A program made the position numbers and the translations under genes. A stretch of DNA of 64,000 bases, taken from positions 29,425,501 through 29,489,500 of the forward strand of contig CP142455.1 of NCBI GenBank assembly GCA_038049695.1. Reading direction: 5' to 3'. Under the pieces are notes generated by a model. The model saw nothing but the letters and a program-made list of their open reading frames with translations. It had not been told where the DNA came from and ran no database searches. Shown one piece after another: positions 33,850 to 49,739 of the stretch; the first letter of the stretch is position 1; each line of letters opens with the position of its first letter. Source of the stretch: Cinnamomum chago. Its lineage: Eukaryota; Streptophyta; Magnoliopsida; Laurales; Lauraceae.

Positions 33850-36830
33850 GATCCTACCTACCGGGGCCACATTTACGCAGAATATGACTTCCCCGTGTTG
33901 CCTTGGGTTTCCTCCGATCCACATCTACGCAGAATATGACTTGCGAACAAGAAAATCTCGATTGAATTTAAAACCGACCGCCACTAATGTTATGTTGGCT
34001 ATTCGGTGGAGTTGTCCACATCCCGCGTGCATTCAGTCAAACCGGCGTACGACTAGGGGCTCACTTTCAACGTAGTTCATTTTCTTTCGCTTTGGATATT
34101 TAGTGTGAAGTTAAAATTTTGGAGTAGAATATATTTTTATTCAAGAAAATTAGAGTATTTAGGATTTAAATGAAATGAAGTAAATGTGGCTGAGAACACT
34201 ACTTCATTTGTTGAGCCAGACTCATCCAAACAGGTAGAGTTGAAATTTTAGTTTGTTAGGGTCCATTTAACTTTACTCTACTCTAATTTTTGCCTATCCA
34301 AACAGACACTATGGAGTTAAGGTGATTGTGACACATAGAGAATGTTTGATTTTGGAATGTGCAAATGTAAAATATATTTCTCATTGAAGGGTGATGCAAA
34401 GAGCCTTCAACTTATAAATTAGAGTGATATCGGAGAAAATGCACTACAAAATATTAACATATTATGGCTTAGTAGATTACTGAAGTTGCAGATCTCTATT
34501 TGAAAGAGAAGTGCCAAACGGATCCATTCAAAAGTTGAGAGAAATTAATATCTTATAGTGTAAGAAAAATAAAAAAATCTCTTCTCGTGCAATATTTAGA
34601 TCAATTAGAGACCATACACATAGAAAATTATAAAGAATTAGAGGAGATCATAAAAGATATCAGTCCTTACCTAAAAGGTGACTAATAAGCATTATCATAT
34701 ATTTTTTTGCTGGCTTAGTTGTGGGGGTTTCTGCCAGTGCTGAAGAGGGAGAGAGAACAAAGATGTGAAGGATACACAGGGTGGGGTTGGTACCCTTTTG
34801 GCTCTTATCTTCTACTATTTTCTATCTCTGCAATTGCAATCAACTCTACATGATTGAGTCTTCGAGATTAAACCGCGCGCAGGAGAGAGAGAGGGGGGAG
34901 GAATACTATTGATTGGACATACGAGAGGGACAAGGGTTTTCGATTTTGGGAAACAGAGTAGGATTCCGATTGTTGAGACGGGTGGGCGCATTTTAGCTTC
35001 AGGCATTAAATAAGGGGTGTAAGATGGACTTTTAACTGGGGCATGGGCTACATGAACCATATCCCTCTAAAGGTCTCTAAAAATCAACTGGGTGCGTAAT
35101 AAAACGTGGGTCCGCCCCTGGTTCTAGGTGTACTTTTTTTTTTTTTTTTTGTGAAATAAGGGCAATAGTTAAAGAGTTTGTTCCATCTCACACCTTTTAC
35201 AAAATTCTCCATGTTCCAAAACATCTCAGTAGCGTCTTATCTTTGAAAAAATTTAACTAATTACATTATGCTAGCTTTTATGAATTGGCATTACCTTTAA
35301 TTTAACACGGATATGACTATTAGGTGTTCTTGGAATTCAATCAAAATAATAAATGCACTTAAAAATCCCCAATTATTTTAGGTGTTAAAAATTTGGGAGC
35401 TAAAATTATCTAATTAAAAGGATATTTGGATCACCCCAAATCCTTGAAGTTTCATGCACATACAAACTACATTTATAAACTGGTTGGCATCGCAAGTCAC
35501 TCTATAGAGGAAAAGGTATGTCCTTATTAACGGGAGTACAACCTCTTTTGCACTATCAAGAATAAAAAAAAAAAAAACACACCTTAATAATAAACAATAA
35601 AACTAGAAGAAAGGGATAGAAAACAACCATGCAACACTTATCACTTATACATTAAGCATAATACATACCTTTAATAATTAAATAGAGAAAAAAAATGAAC
35701 CAAGTATGTGTGTATTGATTTTTATGGCGTTCTGTAATGGGTATGGATGGGGCTATGAAATTACCTTTATATCCCTAATTTATTATTGCTAAGTGACTCT
35801 TATAAGGAAATTTTAGTATATATTAGCAAATATAAATATATACTATATAAGATAAAGAAAAGTAGGAGGGCCAAGGCAAGGGACGGGCGAAGCTAGTATT
35901 GTTCAAACCTGGCCCCCGAATTCCAAGGCCTACAAAAGATTGTCCGAGCTCGCTGGGGCGTTTCCTTAGAAACGAAAGCCCTCATTTTAAGGCATTTTAA
36001 GGGATAGACGCCCTTGTCTTGGGGCCAAATTGTCAGGCTTAGTCCCTGTGTTACTTTCTACCATATGGTGCTAAGGTTTGATTTAATTAATAATAAATTA
36101 CATGCATCAAGTTGCCAAGTGGCCTGCCAATCCACAAATCCAAATCCTCTACGCTTTACCCTGGAGAAATCCTAAATGAAAGGATTGGAACTCCGTAGTG
36201 ATATTCACTTTCTGAAATTTGAACCGTTTAAAATAAATTCCCTTTAGATATATGTGCTATCTTCAAATTTTACATCGATTTCCTCACCATTAGATTAACT
36301 ACTTGGTAAAAAACATTATTAACATAATCACGAAATGATTAATCTATCAAAAGGTTTGAATTTCAATAGGTGGAGTACTCCACTATAGAGTTAGGTTGCT
36401 TCAACTTAGGATTTCTCTTGTTATCGGGCTTAGGTTTTCTCTAGTTCTTTGCATATTCATAATGTACATGAAATTCTTAGCAACCTATTATATTCACTTG
36501 AGTTTCATACTTGTAATATGGGTCCCATGCGTGGCCTGATAGTTTTTACATAAAATTATTATGCTGAATTATTCATTTGCTTTTGTAGATAATACAACAA
36601 GACGGGACCCAAATGTGAAGTTAAATCAAGGAACCCAACAAAGAAAGAAATCCAACATGAAAATCAAAGAGAGAAAACTCCATTATGTGGGACCCACCGT
36701 CCTTACACAAAAACTCTCCAATTTTTAGGAGACTTGAAATCTAAATGGGGAGACCAAGCCAAGGAACAAAGTTAAGACTTTGAAGTCAAATAAAGTGGTG
36801 CCCATGAAGAGTGCAGCAGCAATGAAGAGA
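33850..36830. repeat. Segmental duplication, copy B block 2
   Basis: The partner of 18548 to about 22115. It skips about 1.5 kb of copy A (20290-21770) and has about 370 bp of its own (36188-36560) inserted in the shared sequence between AATGAAAGGATTG and GAATTATTCATTTG. It is cut by the solo LTR at 36836. The 81-codon minus-strand frame at 34815-35060 has no domain. Confidence 0.8.
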
Positions 36831-37789
36831 GAAAATGTAACGCCCCAAGATCCGGGTGCCTCGAATCTCGGGATGCTACAGGAAAGTACCTAAGAGATGC
36901 GGAAAATCCAATAACATAATCAAGTGTGAATCTCATATGAGCAAGTAATTGGACAAGGCCCTAAAATTTTAGTTCACTTTAAGGGATTACAATGTACTTT
37001 CCGAAATTAAACTAACTATTCAATCCTAGGCTGACACGGCCAGCTACAAGAAAAGAAGAGAATAAAGCTCTAAGTGTCAGACGCCTCTCGATGCACCAAT
37101 TGCATCATTCTCTGAACCCCGCGGCAACGGATCAGCCGCCAAGCAATTCTACCAATCAAAGAAGGCGGAAGAGAAGATACCTGAAAGCACCAAGGATTGG
37201 GCCAGGCTCGATGAGCTAGGCAAATAGGCATGTTTAGATGGCAATACATTATATTAGTAGATAGGGAAGAAGACCATACCTGATCCCGGCTGTACCTATG
37301 TGATTAGTTAATCAAAAGTAATATAGAATATCAGAGTGCAACGGAAAACAATGTGGAGTGTAGTGCAGGAACGATAATTAAGATATTTATATAACAGATG
37401 TTTGATACAGCATATCAGGTAGATAAGAGAAGCCATCATCATCATGACATCATATAAATCATATGAGCACATCAGAGTCACAAGTAGCATAGATAACTTG
37501 AGGGAGTAACCTTACCATATACGTAACCATCGTATCAAGATCCAATCGTAACAATGTCGACAATTAAAGACAATAAATAATAGCATCCACGATACATAAT
37601 AATCATACATCCAATATATATCCATAAAAGCATATAAAGGTACGTCCACAGTTGAAGTACAAGGGACGTGAGGGGTTAGAGCCAGCTCATCGTCGTTGTC
37701 CCAACAACTGTCGATGGATATTAGCCATGGGGGTCATAGCCACCCATCGCTACCGTCACATCGAATAGGAGCGTACAAGAGTCCATCAA

Positions 37790-38036
37790 TATCCATAGCC
37801 ACAACCAAGTCCCAGTCATTGGTCTTACGTGCCAGATCTACCTCAACAGTCATCCATAGCCACTGCCAAGTCCCAGTCATTGGTCTTACATGCTAGATCT
37901 ACCTCAACACTCATCCATAGCCACTGCCAAGTCCCAGTCATTGGTTTTACATGCTAGATCTACGTCAACACTCATCCATAGCCACTGCCAAGTCCCAGTT
38001 ATTGGTCTTACGTGGTAAATCAACATCAACACTCAT
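37790..38036. repeat. 61-bp tandem repeat, about four copies, in the solo LTR
   Basis: The unit contains CATCCATAGCCACTGCCAAG, TCCCAGTCATTGGTCTTAC and TAGATCTACCTCAACACT. Copies start near 37791, 37852, 37913 and 37974 with a few substitutions. The open frames at 37696-38172 merely read through it. Confidence 0.8.
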
Positions 38037-38529
38037 CCATGTGTACCCGGTCCGAATGCCGGCGGTCTCGGTACCCAATCACTCATCGACACCTACTGTA
38101 CTCAATCACTCAACACTCAATATCAATGTCCATGCCGGCATCATAACCCCACACTACAAAAAAATGTCTTAATAAGTCACTTTTAAAGTGTCTTAAAAAG
38201 TGATTTGTGTCGCTTTTCTGATTACTATGCAAGCGTCTTATCTGCCGGCGTCACTAAAAGTTCGTAAAAGCGTCTCAAGAAATACCTTTGTTGTGTCAGT
38301 TTCTGTTATCAAAGTGACACAAAAAAATGGTTACTTGTGTCACTTTAAACCCAAAAGTGACACTGAAATAACTTAAAAGCGTCACAAGAAAGATAACTTT
38401 GTTGTCTCCCTTTTCAAAAGCAGTGATCAATATGTTGGTTTCGGACCAAAAGTGACACAAGTAGTCATCAGTTGTGACAGTTTCCGTAGAAGCGAGATAC
38501 CATCCATTTTTTTAATAAAAATGCAATAT

Positions 38530-39475
38530 ATACATTACGAATAACATGCTGCAGTATGGATACACTTTCAAATCACTAAACCTGCCTTACAAAAGATGCA
38601 AAAAAATATAGATAGCAACATTCAATAAGAACCATTTCATTAATTGGAAATTAATCACCATTCACTTTAAGGAACGTACTTGCTCGTCCACGCACTAAAT
38701 CAAACAAACTATTCAAAACATAGCCAATTTGAATCCATTCATAATCCAGACTATTTACATTAACCTTCGAATTCGTAACCAAAGCGTCACAACATAATCC
38801 AAAACCTTCATAAAAGCATCCAAAAAAAGGCAAGCTACATTGTAAACAATTTCCGGAAATCCCTAACTAACCAAAATTAACTTAACCTAATTAGTAGATC
38901 CACTTAGCAAAAGGCATTCCATCTCCGTTTAATTAAGTTCTTCATTCACCTACAAAATAATAACAATTTGACTATGTATCAATAATATAATCAAGTAAGA
39001 AGGAAAGTTTAACCAATAATATTAAGGATTCATGTTAAAGAGAAAACATTTTGTCACTAGAGAAAGAGCAATTGAAACACTAGCAGTTCACATGTCATAA
39101 GATCATAGTAGCAAGCAAACTAGGAGCAATTAATAATTCACTAATATGATGACCTAATATTCCTATAAAAAAAAAGGCTCATTAGCCTCAATGGAAAGAT
39201 TCTTAAAAACAATGATCCAAGTAGATACAATGCAATAAGTTCCCTCCACGGCTAGGCAGTCCACTAGCCTCTAAAGATTCGTAGCAACTGCAAAGCCCCA
39301 CTAAATTGAAGAAATTAAACATCCTTCAACTATGGAATTCATAGCTAACACCTTTTGTAACACAAGGTCCCCTACTAACATGGCACTCGTTTGAACCAAA
39401 GAAAAATCATTGAGCCTAAGGTGTGCAAAATGCCCAAAAGCAAAAGATACCCAATACTAACAGTTTCAAAAATAC
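38530..39475. other. CACTA-1 interior, left of the captured exons
   Basis: AT-rich, with no recognised exon. It may be intron or 3'-flank captured along with the UPF1 piece, since no further UPF1 exon was found downstream of 39476 on the minus strand. Confidence 0.4.
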
Positions 39476-40132
39476 CTGAACATAAAAAAACATGGGACGG
39501 TTCGGCACAAGCCATGGAAAATCAATCCCAGTTGATTGCCTCTCATTGATGGTCACTCCATTTTGCAGTGTGCCCTCATAGAAGCTGTTAGAAGGAAATT
39601 CTAATAGGCAAGGATGCATGCGATACTGAACCTGAAATTTTGATTATAAATAAGCATACAGTCAATTAAAGGAGGAAAGAAAAGACGCACATACACACGT
39701 AGAGTGAGTAGTGGATGGTTTTGAATCCTATACTTTTTGTACTACACATCAAATATAAAGAGCGATGTCCATTAAAAACCATGGATGTACACGTCAATCC
39801 CCCCAATAAATTAAAGCAGGACCATCACCTGCAACCTGAATGGTTTGACTCCAAGGAGGACAAGGCGTTCAAAAAGAGACTGGGCTAGGCCAGCACGGGC
39901 TGCCTTCTTGCACATAATGACTGGACCTAGTTGGCAATGGTCTCCAACAAGAACAACCTAAATAACGGGAGTAAAAGGATCAGAAGGTAGAACATATCCA
40001 TGAACACTTGAAAAAAAAAATAGTACATCTACAAAGATGCAAATATCTATTTCCAATTACCTGTTTCACTCCAAGAACCAAAGGAATAAGGCACTCTGGT
40101 TCAGTTGCCTGGGTAGACTCATCAATAAGAAC
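39476..40132 (-). pseudogene. UPF1: Captured UPF1 (RENT1) helicase exons, partial
   Basis: UPF1 is the RNA helicase of nonsense-mediated decay. Three exons with intact splice sites: 40132-40061 (24 codons, [13 protein letters not shown], the Walker B region), 39957-39829 (43 codons, [14 protein letters not shown] then [17 protein letters not shown]), and 39631-39476 (52 codons, [15 protein letters not shown]). All three are whole codons in phase 0 and still open. The rest of the roughly 1,250-residue protein is absent. They lie 3' of the S3a stop on the same strand. With no start codon or promoter of their own, they are a fragment. Confidence 0.88.
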
Positions 40133-40999
40133 CTGAAAATAAGAAAAAGAGCTACAGTGAACCCAGATGGAAGATAAAACAATTTGAACTTTCGCTAATC
40201 AGAATTTTTCCTATGGGAACCCCGCACACTCAATGGTGGTCGGTGGAAATTGAAAATCCTGCACACAACCTGTGTGGAGGACTATTATAGCATAGAATTT
40301 TACCAAACATTGCTAAGCCCCAACAACTTCATTCTTGGCCTCAACCACGGTTTCTTCAGCGGGCCTCTCCAACTTTACTCCCACATCTTCTTCAGAGTAA
40401 TCTCCATGAACCTGCATAGCCCCCAACAATAATTATATATTTCAAGCAAATAATGATGATTACTGTATTTTGTATACAACACCAGTTTTGTAAATACATA
40501 AATAATTCAGTTTCTCTTTGTTCTTTTTTCAAGTAGTAGCACAGCTTATAATAGAATTGACAGGATGATATGTTTGTCACTAATTAACTAGGAATGCTCC
40601 TCTTCATTCCTGTTCAAGAATAGAGGGATGAAGAGAGTAGCCATTATTCACTTGATGGAGTCTATTTTATTTTATATTGATAAATATATGGCTCATTGTC
40701 ACCAGAAATATAAAAGGGCAACAATATCAGAAATAGATGGCAGGCAAGGGAACATACCTCCATCAGCTTGCCAAGATCAAACTTGGGGGCCTTGAGGATC
40801 TTGACTTTTTGGATGAAGACATTCTGCAGAGGATAAATACTGGATGTCACTTTTTCAATCTCCTTTCCTATCTCCTCAGGGATGAACTTTGCCACCAACT
40901 CTTTCAGATTGCAAGATGTTGCTTGGTTAACCATAATTTCTCTCATTTTCCTGCGAATCTGACACCACAAAATATCCAAAAGAAAATCACAAATGGATT

Positions 41000-42455
41000 A
41001 TACATACGCTTACGAGTATCTAACAAATAAATAGTGGTAATATTGCTACGCATCTGATGTGCACGGACTTACCATGCATACCAGCTGCTGGGGCCCACCT
41101 GGGGCCCCATAGATAATGGTTTATGGGATGAAAGAAAGATCCAATCATGAAGACTTGTGATCATGCACCGTCAAATCCACATGGTGGTAGAAAGACCTCA
41201 AAGAATAATGGTTTTTTCTTGGAAAAGGGTGCTTACTCTATAATGGGGTTGGAACTTAATTGAGATGATCGTTAAAAAGATTAAAGCATTTATCACAGGT
41301 TACTTTCTAGAAGGACTTTTTATAGGGGCAGACATGTCTTAGAATATTGCACGGACTGGAGAGCTATAAGGCTTTATGAAGTTGATGAAAGGAAAAAAGC
41401 AGTTTCGTGATTGATGAACTTTTCCCAATGCTGTGAGGATTTACAATGTAGTAAGCAGGCAACAGAACAACATGCATTACAGATGTGCTTTTCATGATGA
41501 TGGGGAATCGATTATATTAGCTAAGGGCCCATACGAGTAAAAATGTATAATGAGGCTCATGTTTTTAGAAACTGAATAAGATTTGAGAATTTTTCCAGAA
41601 ACACTTTACTGGTGACCTTAATATAGCAAAAGACTCAGGTAATAAGCTTTTGGAATTTTTCTTCTTTAATAAAATCAAATCACTGCATGCTGAGATTTCT
41701 ACTTCTTTTGTTCATGTTGGCAGGGGACAAATGAATTTTTAAGCGCTTTAGCAAAGGAGGGTATCTCCAGAGATGCATTGTTTATTTCCAATCTAATCTT
41801 CAACAGGGAAAGACTTTCTAGTTAATTCAATAAATCTATTTGCCCCAAGAATCCTTGTGCATATGTTTGGGGGGCAAAAGTGCCTAACAAGAGTTAAAGG
41901 GCTTTCTATAGGGCGGTGATACCTAAAATCTAGACAAGCCTGGTTCCTAACATGTACATCATGTGTAGGACAAAGGAAATTACAGTAAGTTGTTCATCCA
42001 TTGTAAGAAGGCTGCTGAAATATGAAATCACCTTAGGAGTGCAATTTGCATTTCACAGGTTCTCTATGGCTCATTGCATTAGTTTTCGTTGGATTGTATG
42101 ATAAGCCTTTGTTTTTATATTTAAGTCAAATCTAGTGATTGTTGGGGGCATTTGGGAATATAAGAATTGGTGAATGTCTGAAAACCTTAAGAAAGACAAT
42201 AAATCTATCTGGGGTCAAGATTATCTCTGTTGCAAAAACAATTTAAAGTAAGATGTTGCAGGTTAGATTTAAAATTCAATAGCGTCTCATTTTACTAGAA
42301 TATGGTATTTTCGCCAATGTAAATCTGCAGTTTTAAATAAGAACCCATCTTGGGAATAAGCTAATGAATAATGATGTTCTTTAACATTTACATGTATACA
42401 TGAGAAGAAGCTTTTTATAGATGTTTATTATGAAATCTAAGAGATGATAATAAGT
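41000..42455. other. CACTA-1 interior between the CUL1 and S3a exons
   Basis: No exon recognised. It is likely to be captured intron or filler joining the CUL1 piece to the S3a 3' exons. The CUL1/S3a breakpoint must lie here. Confidence 0.4.
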
Positions 42456-42462
42456 TAAATGC

Positions 42463-45155
<2,693 letters not shown>

Positions 45156-46049
45156 CTGAAAACCAGTTCAATCAACTTTCGACAGAAACATTGAAAGATC
45201 TTGTCCGGATTGAATTGGGCTTTTAGTATACACAGAAACAACGAAAATAAGCATCACCATCAGACCCAGAAACACATTTCCGAGTGAGAAACAGATTTCA
45301 CACACATCCTTTTTTTCACACCAATCTATTAAATCATTCCATACAATTACAAACAACAGAAAAGCTGGACAAAAGCATCAAATCCAGATATAAAACGAGA
45401 AGATCTGAAAGGTTTAGGAGACAAACCTTGGTACCCTGTGTTCGAGTGACGAGGGTTTTACCGACATTTCGGACATTGAACACCGATGGTGCTTTGATAT
45501 CATACCAATCCTTCTTAGAAAAAGGATCGACCCTAGATTAGTAATACAAACAATGAAAACAAAGATCAGATCCATAACAACCAACACAACGAGAAGATTC
45601 ACAACAAAGGGAAATATATTTAGGGTTTTATCAAACTTACGCCTTCTTCTTTCCTCCCTTTTTCCCCTTGGAGATCCTCTTGTTCTTCCTGAAATGGAAA
45701 TGAAAGACAACATGAGATCTAAATAGCAGAGACTAGAGAGAAAGAGAAGAAAGGAAGAGATGGAGATCGTGAGGGAGATGAGGGAAAAGAGCAGAGAGAG
45801 AGAGAGAGAGAGGAGCAGATCGAGATCAAGATAGAGAGAGTGAGAAAGAGCGAGAGAGAGAGAGAGAGAGAAAAGCAGATCGAGATCGACAGAGAGAGAG
45901 AGATGAGCAGAGAGAGCGTGGAGAGAGAGAGAGAGACAGTAAAAAAGAACCTCATCAAACACTTGATCCAGAGAATACTTATGATGATCAAAATCGAACC
46001 ATACCCATCTATATGGGGCCGGCTTTATCAGTTCAAATTTTCTACTCAA

Positions 46050-46530
46050 CCCTTTTTAAACCATGTTACTTTAAAGGGGGGGGGGGGAGAGGAGATAGAG
46101 TAAAAATAAATAACCTACTCAAAGGGCTGCTGCTGCTTGTGTCTGGCGGAGGAAGATAATGGAGCAGAGGGTGGCGGGTTTGGTGAGGAGAGAAGAGAGA
46201 AGGAGGTTGGATGGCTGCGATGGAGATGGAGATGGGAGGCTGGCTGATGATGCGCAGGGCTGAAGGTGATCGCCTGGGTTGTGTGAATGGAGATGATGTA
46301 GGGGAGGATTGGAGGGATGGGCTGCTGAGGTGCGTGAGGATTGGAGGGATGGGGGGTGCGAGATGATGTGCACCTGTCGATCGTCTCAGACACTCCTCAA
46401 GGGGATCTCTCTGATCGTTGGGGTATTTGGGCGCCAAGGGAATGAAGTATGGAGGGAACGAAGGGATGGGATATAAGATTGAGGGAACACCCGCCCAAAT
46501 CATCACTTTCCAAGCACCCGCCCAAATTCA
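46050..46530. other. GC-rich stretch at the right of CACTA-1
   Basis: A G run at 46076-46088, then a G/A-rich segment with imperfect repeats of GGATTGGAGGGATGG (near 46300 and 46337). Minus-strand frames here are Ser/Pro-rich low complexity in three overlapping frames, so I do not call a gene. It could be part of the promoter region captured with S3a. Confidence 0.35.
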
Positions 46531-47754
46531 TGTGTCGCTTTAGTTTTCTATTTTCTGAAAGAAAAGAACAACCAAACTTCTTGTGTCACTTTTGTTTAGT
46601 GGGGAAAACCATCCTCAATATTTAGTTTGGATTATTTTAAAAATTTGCTCCGCTAGTGTCACTTTAAGAAACATAGATTTGTTTTGTGTGTCGCATTATA
46701 GAAAAGTGACACAACAAACCTCCTCCTCGTTTACTCCTCCTCTAAAGTGACAATCAGACCATACTGTGTCACTTTATTGTAAAAGCGACACAAAAGCTCA
46801 ATTTAAAAGAAAGACTAAAAGTCCTTTTTTTTTGTAGTGCCACTACTAGAAAAAAAGGTTTTTATATCGGTTACAAAAACTGCCCTATATCGGTTTTTCA
46901 TATAACCGATATAATATCTTCAGTCAAGGTTTTTTATATGTTAATATTTTTTTTTATATCAGTCAACTTTTTTTTATATTGGTTACACAGGAACCGACAT
47001 AATAATCTCTATATATAATATCGGTTAGATAATATATGATATTAATTTATATATTTTATATCGGTTATTATAAAACCGATATTATATACACATATTTTAT
47101 ATCGGTTATTATGAAACCGATATTATATATACATATTTTATATCGGTTATTATGAAACCGATATTATATACACAATGATTTTACATCGGTTTTAAAATCC
47201 CTTAATATGCTGCTCCCCGCGTGGGCTCACTCGTTCTTTCCCTCCTTTTTTTTTCCCAGCGCTCTCTCTCCCTCCAAAAACCCCTATTTCCTCTCACTCA
47301 CTCTCTTCTCTCCTCACTCTCGCTCTCGCTCTCTCTGCTCTTCTCTCACTCTCGCTTTCTCTACTCTCTCTCTGCTCTCCTTGTCTCTCTCGCTCACTCT
47401 CATTCTCTTTCTCTCTGTTATTTCTCTCTCTCTCTCTCTCTCGATCGGCAACGGCCCTGCACGAGCAATGGCGGTTGCGGCCCAGCTGGTTCTGCGGGGA
47501 AGAAATCAGATGGTGGGGGTGACATCCTTGAACATGGGTTGGATCTGGAGCTCAGATTTGAGATCACGTTTTGGAGGATTGTGAGTGGGTTCTTGGGGTT
47601 TTCGTTGATTTGCTTTGTGGTTCTTAAATCTGATGGGTTTTTTTGGGGTTTCTGTGTTGGGTTTTGTTAATGTTTTGATTAAAAGTCTGGATTTAAGATT
47701 TGATTTAGGGTTGAGCATTTGGGTTTCTAAGGTGTAATGTGATTGCTTGACAGG

Positions 47755-47870
47755 GAGCTGGTTTGGCTAATATTGGGATCCCTGGCAAGCAAAGGACTGG
47801 CTAGGAGGGTGGATTTTTCCCCATCACGCTGCATTTCAGTGAGGACTATCCAAGTAAACCCCCAAAATGC
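47755..47870 (+). pseudogene. SCE1: Captured SUMO-conjugating enzyme (SCE1/UBC9-type) exon
   Basis: After acceptor TTGACAG, one frame reads IPGKQRTG, TAG (47802-47804), then EGGFFPITLHFSEDYPSKPP and KC. This is the UBC-fold segment around the conserved HFSEDYPSKPPKC of plant SUMO E2 enzymes (family usual length about 160 residues). The stop replaces the conserved tryptophan. Upstream residues (LVW) read in another frame, so there is also a frameshift, and the donor is missing. A pyrimidine-rich leader and an ATG frame lie upstream at 47240-47590, but I cannot tie them to the same gene. Confidence 0.7.
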
Positions 47871-48204
47871 ATAATGTTAGCATGATTGCATTTAATTTTT
47901 CATGATTTTAATTTTTGTATTCTTCTTCTCTGTCTATTTCTAGCTCTAAAAGAATGACTCAGAGAAACCCATATCAAATGGATGATTTTGCATTGTGATT
48001 TGTAATAGATCAGCAGGGATTTGGGTTTTTCCTTCCTCTTTCTTCATCATTCATAAGACTACGTGCCTGAAACTCTTTTTTTTTTTTGGGATTTTGTGGG
48101 ATTTCGTTTGGACAAGTTGGTTGAGATTTTTTTTTTAGACAAGTTGGTTTCGAGGTTTGATTTCTGTTCTTGATCAGTAGAGATGAAGATTAATTTGATT
48201 TTAC

Positions 48205-48365
48205 TTGGTGAGGCTAGCCGCCTCCAACTTTGTTCGCTAGCTGCTTCCAAGTTGGAGGCTAGCCTTCAACTTGGCCCAAGTTGAAGGCTAGCCTCCAACT
48301 TGGTTCGGCTAGCCTCCAGAAGTTGGAGGCTATCCTCCAAAAGTTGAAGGCTAGCCTCCAGCATT
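48205..48365. repeat. GGCTAGCC word cluster 1 in CACTA-2
   Basis: About eight occurrences of GGCTAGCC or close variants with AAGTTGGAGGCTAGCCTCCA-type units, making several overlapping palindromes in about 155 bp. The region is GC-rich compared with its surroundings. See cluster 2 at 52441-52750. Confidence 0.75.
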
Positions 48366-49334
48366 TACAACTGCCAGAAATGTTAAAATATAACCATTAA
48401 TTTTAATTATATTTTTTAATAAATATGGTTTTTAATTTCTTAATGGTATTAGTTTCATGGTTCTGAAAATGCATCCCTGCTTACTTTTATCCCATGATTA
48501 TTTCACATCTTTGATTGTCACAAAAGTGTTGCAGATTGTTCATGTTTTAGTGGGAAGTATTGTGATTTTATTATCATGAAAAATCTAGTACACATCATTT
48601 GTTTTTCTCAAAGTTGAACCCCACTACATATCATGAAACCAACTATACCTATCTATGCGTCTCTGTTCATATGGAGCCCTTTAGATCTCATTTTATTGAC
48701 AAATAAGTATCATAGATTGTAAATGCATGTTCTGTTCTTCTTGAGTGTTATTGTGTGCTCTTTGTTGTTTAGGTGGGACCCTTGCCCCAGTCCTCACCTG
48801 ATTTGGGTGGTTTGGGTTTTTCTCAAGTCCTTTAGGCAATTTTCTTCCATAATCATTAACAGAGAAGCCTTTACTGATATGAAGGGAGAAAAAGTGAGGA
48901 GATAGAAGAAAGAGAAGGATAATGCTGATATGAAGATGAAGGCACACGTTTGACACATGATGAGTAGAATGAGAAGGCTGTACAATCTTTCTGCTTTCTT
49001 TGTTCCCAATTTTAATACATGCCCTCTGAATCACACTTCGATCTTCTTTTGCATGAAATCCTTTAGGAATCGGACAGAGTGTGGGTGGGGTTGTAGAGGA
49101 CTTGGTGTTTGTCCTTTCCTTTAGCCTTATTGTGTTTAAATCTTGAGCCCTTTCAAGATGCATGGATTCAAAAAAATTTCCCTGTTCTGTATGTTTTTGT
49201 AGTTTTTTTTTTTGGCTTTAAGTTCCTTAATTCTGCTGAAATTTATTTCTTCTTGCTTTGTTGTCTCTGATACATGTCTGTTTGTTTTAGTTTGAACTTA
49301 CCATTTGCCTCCTTTTTTTTCTTTTTCTTTTCAG
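48366..49334. other. CACTA-2 interior, no exon recognised
   Basis: AT-rich. The minus-strand frame at 48693-49163 and plus-strand frame at 48723-48905 overlap without domains. Probably captured intron or filler. Confidence 0.35.
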
Positions 49335-49735
49335 ATCCCATGATTTTAGCAAATCTGTATTTGGACCACGCACTGGTATGCTTTGTGACCAAGTATGATA
49401 TTTGTTCTCCTTGTTTACACTCCATATATTGCAGCTTTCTTTGTATGGCTGACAGTCTAAGTTTCTAAGTAGGCTTATGTGACCTATTTTGATTGGATCT
49501 TTTTTCTTTTTCTCTTTTCCCTCTCAGTGTGAAGGAATATCATGTGGGATGTTTAAAGGATCATCAAATGGCAGATTTAGAGGTGTGATTTTTTTTAAAA
49601 AAAATTTGTGATTGCCTCCTTCATCCAAACAATTGCCTTTACTGTCCACTGTCATCTTAAATCATTTATGTTTTTTACAATATATTACTTCAACTTGCAC
49701 AACAGGAATTGCCACAAGGCAAGTGGTTTCGCCAC
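49335..49735 (+). pseudogene. Captured PHD-finger gene pieces
   Basis: Three short pieces with splice-like borders. 49335-49375 (TTTTCAG/...CTG/GTATGC) reads HDFSKSVFGPRT. 49528-49582 (CTCTCAG/...GAG/GTGTG) reads KEYHVGCLKDHQMADLE. From 49706 (ACAACAG) reads ELPQGKWFR. These fit the PHD finger of plant PHD/acyltransferase-like nuclear proteins (EYHVGCL...ELPKGKWFC). The two bases expected after TGTGA are missing and the last Cys is Arg, so the finger is broken. The exact parent gene is not determined. Confidence 0.6.
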
Positions 49736-49739
49736 TACT

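Noticed and set aside
45414..46049. A 211-codon minus-strand frame rich in Leu/Ser.
   Set aside because: Most of it is translation of a (CT)n tract, and its tail reads the S3a exon in the wrong frame.
46066..46506. Three overlapping Pro/Ser-rich minus-strand frames of 84-146 codons.
   Set aside because: Several frames are open at once in a G/A-biased sequence, with no domain or splice context.
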